In this document: positions 5,886 to 6,536 of the stretch, one piece after another | How the letters are laid out: every line of letters begins with the position of its first letter | Numbering within the stretch: the first letter of the stretch is position 1 | NCBI GenBank assembly: GCA_009775535.1 | Contig: VSPW01000111.1 | Span: 1 to 6,536, forward strand | DNA length: 6,536 nt | Origin: Muribaculaceae bacterium | GTDB lineage: Bacteria; Bacteroidota; Bacteroidia; Bacteroidales; Muribaculaceae | Direction: 5' to 3' | Made by a program: the position numbers and the translations under genes | The notes under the pieces: generated by a model | Told to the model about the DNA's origin: nothing | The model's database searches: none | The model's input: only the letters and a program-made list of their open reading frames with translations

Positions 5886-5926
5886 TGCCCATTAGATGTC
5901 GGACGGCAACGCAGAAGCCCACGCTT
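5834..5926 (-). ncRNA. Structured leader or small RNA candidate (three-way junction)
   Basis: Three inverted repeats nest here. An outer stem pairs 5834-5839 with 5921-5926 (6 bp). Inside it are the 7-bp hairpin 5837-5843/5861-5867, which competes for three bases with the outer stem, and a long hairpin 5875-5889/5905-5918: GCTTCT pairs with AGAAGC, then after a one-base bulge GC pairs with GC, then ATTGCC faces GGCAAC. The single mispair in that arm is A-C on the plus strand but a U-G wobble on the minus strand, which favours a minus-strand RNA. The position just upstream of the operon suits a leader element. No known riboswitch core was recognised. Confidence 0.3.
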
Positions 5927-6205
5927 GTATATGCAATCAATGCCCCCCGGCGATATTTCTCACGAAATATTGCACCGGCTGCAAGATAATCACATATCCA
6001 CGGGCATCTACCGTTGCTCAATCCTTGACATCTAATTGAAAAGTTTGCGAGAAATTTCAGTTCGTCAAGAATCAGCGCGGATAAACGCTTTCTTATGTAT
6101 TTTCACTACATCCCGCTCCGCTTTACCCCAGACCGGGGCTTCTGCGAGGCGGTCTGCAACCACAAAACTACAAATAAATTTCGGAATCTTGAACTGAAGA
6201 TATTA
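5863..6205 (-). other. Intergenic stretch with two startless open frames
   Basis: No gene can be called. On the minus strand one frame is open from 6102 to TAG at 5865-5863 (79 codons, no ATG near its start) and ends YTSVGFCVAVRHLMGN; its tail loosely recalls the GFRVA ending of SUMF1/FGE-sulfatase domains, preceded by DYLAAGAIFREKYRRGA. A second frame is open from 6202 to TGA at 6067-6065 (45 codons, no ATG), with FVVADRLAEAPVWGKAERDVV. Neither has a start. They may be remnants of a decayed gene or chance open frames over a structured repeat. An additional inverted repeat pairs CAGACC (6129-6134) with GGTCTG (6151-6156). Confidence 0.25.
5950..5973. repeat. 10-bp hairpin with TCAC loop
   Basis: GCGATATTTC (5950-5959) and GAAATATTGC (5964-5973) form a 10-pair stem with a four-base loop. 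The one mispair is a G-U wobble on the plus strand and a C-A mismatch on the minus strand, opposite to the preference of the neighbouring hairpin. It may be part of the same structured element or a protein-binding palindrome. Confidence 0.5.
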
Positions 6206-6232
6206 AAAATACACTTGAAAAACGGCTTAATA

Positions 6233-6250
6233 TGCAAAAAGTAGGCTGAA
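6233..6250 (+). repeat. IS-end-like sequence on the right flank
   Basis: TGCAAAAAGTAGGCTGAA matches the inner part of the IS inverted repeat with one A fewer. Its GTAGGCTGAAA continuation matches the reverse complement of the outer right IS end better than the left end. No transposase lies next to it, so it is a solo remnant. Confidence 0.6.
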
Positions 6251-6268
6251 AGATGGGTATTATGCAGA

Positions 6269-6296
6269 TGAAAAGGCGATTCGTGTCTCTAATTGC
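6269..6296 (+). repeat. Right copy of the 28-bp direct repeat
   Basis: TGAAAAGGCGATTCGTG plus three bases plus CTAATTGC, matching 100-127 at 26 of 28 positions in the same orientation, about 6.17 kb away. After CTAATTGC the sequence goes to GCC instead of the A-run, so only the outer part of the IS-end composite is present; the inner part lies 19 bp to its left at 6233-6250, in swapped order. Confidence 0.75.
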
Positions 6297-6536
6297 GCCG
6301 AATTTGAAGTCAACGTAAAAATACACGCCATGACATGTAGCATACGGAAAGACTTGCGAAATAATCACATGATGCCTGTTTCTGTCGGCAATCAGACTTA
6401 TCACCCAAATCAGTATACTTCCAATCAAGTTAAGATTATATAATGAATATTATCGCATTTAATCAAATTTTATGATACTTTGTAATCAAAGTAAAAACCT
6501 TTAAAACAATATATCCGTTTTTACATGTGTGGAACC
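6297..6536. other. AT-rich stretch without a gene
   Basis: No supported reading frame on either strand. An 86-codon minus-strand frame (6428-6168) runs through both repeat copies and is judged spurious. The AT-rich final 120 bases could be the upstream region of a gene beyond the window, but no clear TAnnTTTG box was found. Confidence 0.5.
6476..6493. repeat. Perfect 7-bp palindrome
   Basis: TACTTTG, TAAT, CAAAGTA: seven-base perfect arms around four bases. It could be an operator half-site pair for a gene to the right of the window, or a chance palindrome in AT-rich DNA. No T-run follows in either direction, so it does not look like a terminator. Confidence 0.45.

Noticed and set aside
5817..6035. 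Plus-strand open frame of 72 codons before the operon
   Set aside because: It covers the inverted repeats and has no recognisable feature; structure explains the stretch better than coding.
6163..6170. CAAAACTA, a minus-strand TAnnTTTG box as operon promoter
   Set aside because: There is no TTTG at the -33 distance and it would give a leader of about 380 nt. It is possible but too weak to list as a promoter.
6168..6428. Minus-strand open frame of 86 codons
   Set aside because: It runs across both repeat copies (6233-6250 and 6269-6296) and has no protein-like domain; the hydrophobic, Ile/Phe-rich content follows from AT-rich DNA.
1..6536. tRNA, rRNA, CRISPR array or replication origin
   Set aside because: No tRNA-like cloverleaf with T-arm, no rRNA sequence, no regularly spaced repeats and no iteron cluster were seen on either strand.

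Overview
The window looks like accessory chromosomal DNA of a Bacteroidales-type bacterium (phylum Bacteroidota). The evidence is a DUF6175-like protein, a perfect TAnnTTTG -7 box, gene starts without recognisable Shine-Dalgarno sequences, and an IS256-type transposase of the zinc-ribbon variety. The genus cannot be read from the sequence; a gut lineage such as Muribaculaceae or Bacteroides is a guess.

Left part (1-1219): after a short non-coding flank lies a dead insertion sequence of about 1.1 kb, with 21-bp perfect terminal inverted repeats at 120-140 and 1199-1219. Its transposase (198-1112, plus strand) is broken three times: one A is missing in an A-run at the start codon, one extra G sits in a G-run near 850, and a TAA stands where the catalytic glutamate of the DDE triad is expected. 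A second near-perfect right end lies 52 bp inside the outer one.

Centre (1285-5774, minus strand): five tightly packed genes read right to left. They are a DUF6175-like secreted protein with a CsgG/LpoB-like look, a secreted protein with a TPR-like helical half, a secreted protein with an FlgT-N/LPP20-like domain, a polytopic inner-membrane protein, and a small secreted LPP20-like protein. Junctions are a 4-nt ATGA overlap, an 11-nt gap, a 3-nt gap and a 32-nt overlap, so this is very probably one operon. Four products carry signal peptides and one is a membrane protein, so the likely product is an envelope-associated complex. The fold types recall the FlgO/FlgP/FlgT accessory proteins of Vibrio flagella, but no flagellar gene is present. 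The function is unknown.

Right part (5775-6536): about 760 bp without a convincing gene. The 400 bp next to the operon are rich in inverted repeats and include a minus-strand terminator-like hairpin with a mutually exclusive upstream pairing, i.e. a possible attenuator, plus a 34-codon ORF ending 6 nt before the first operon gene. Further right are copies of the IS-end sequence (6233-6250) and of the IS flank (6269-6296), so related repeats bracket the whole operon. The last 240 bp are AT-rich, with one small palindrome and no gene.
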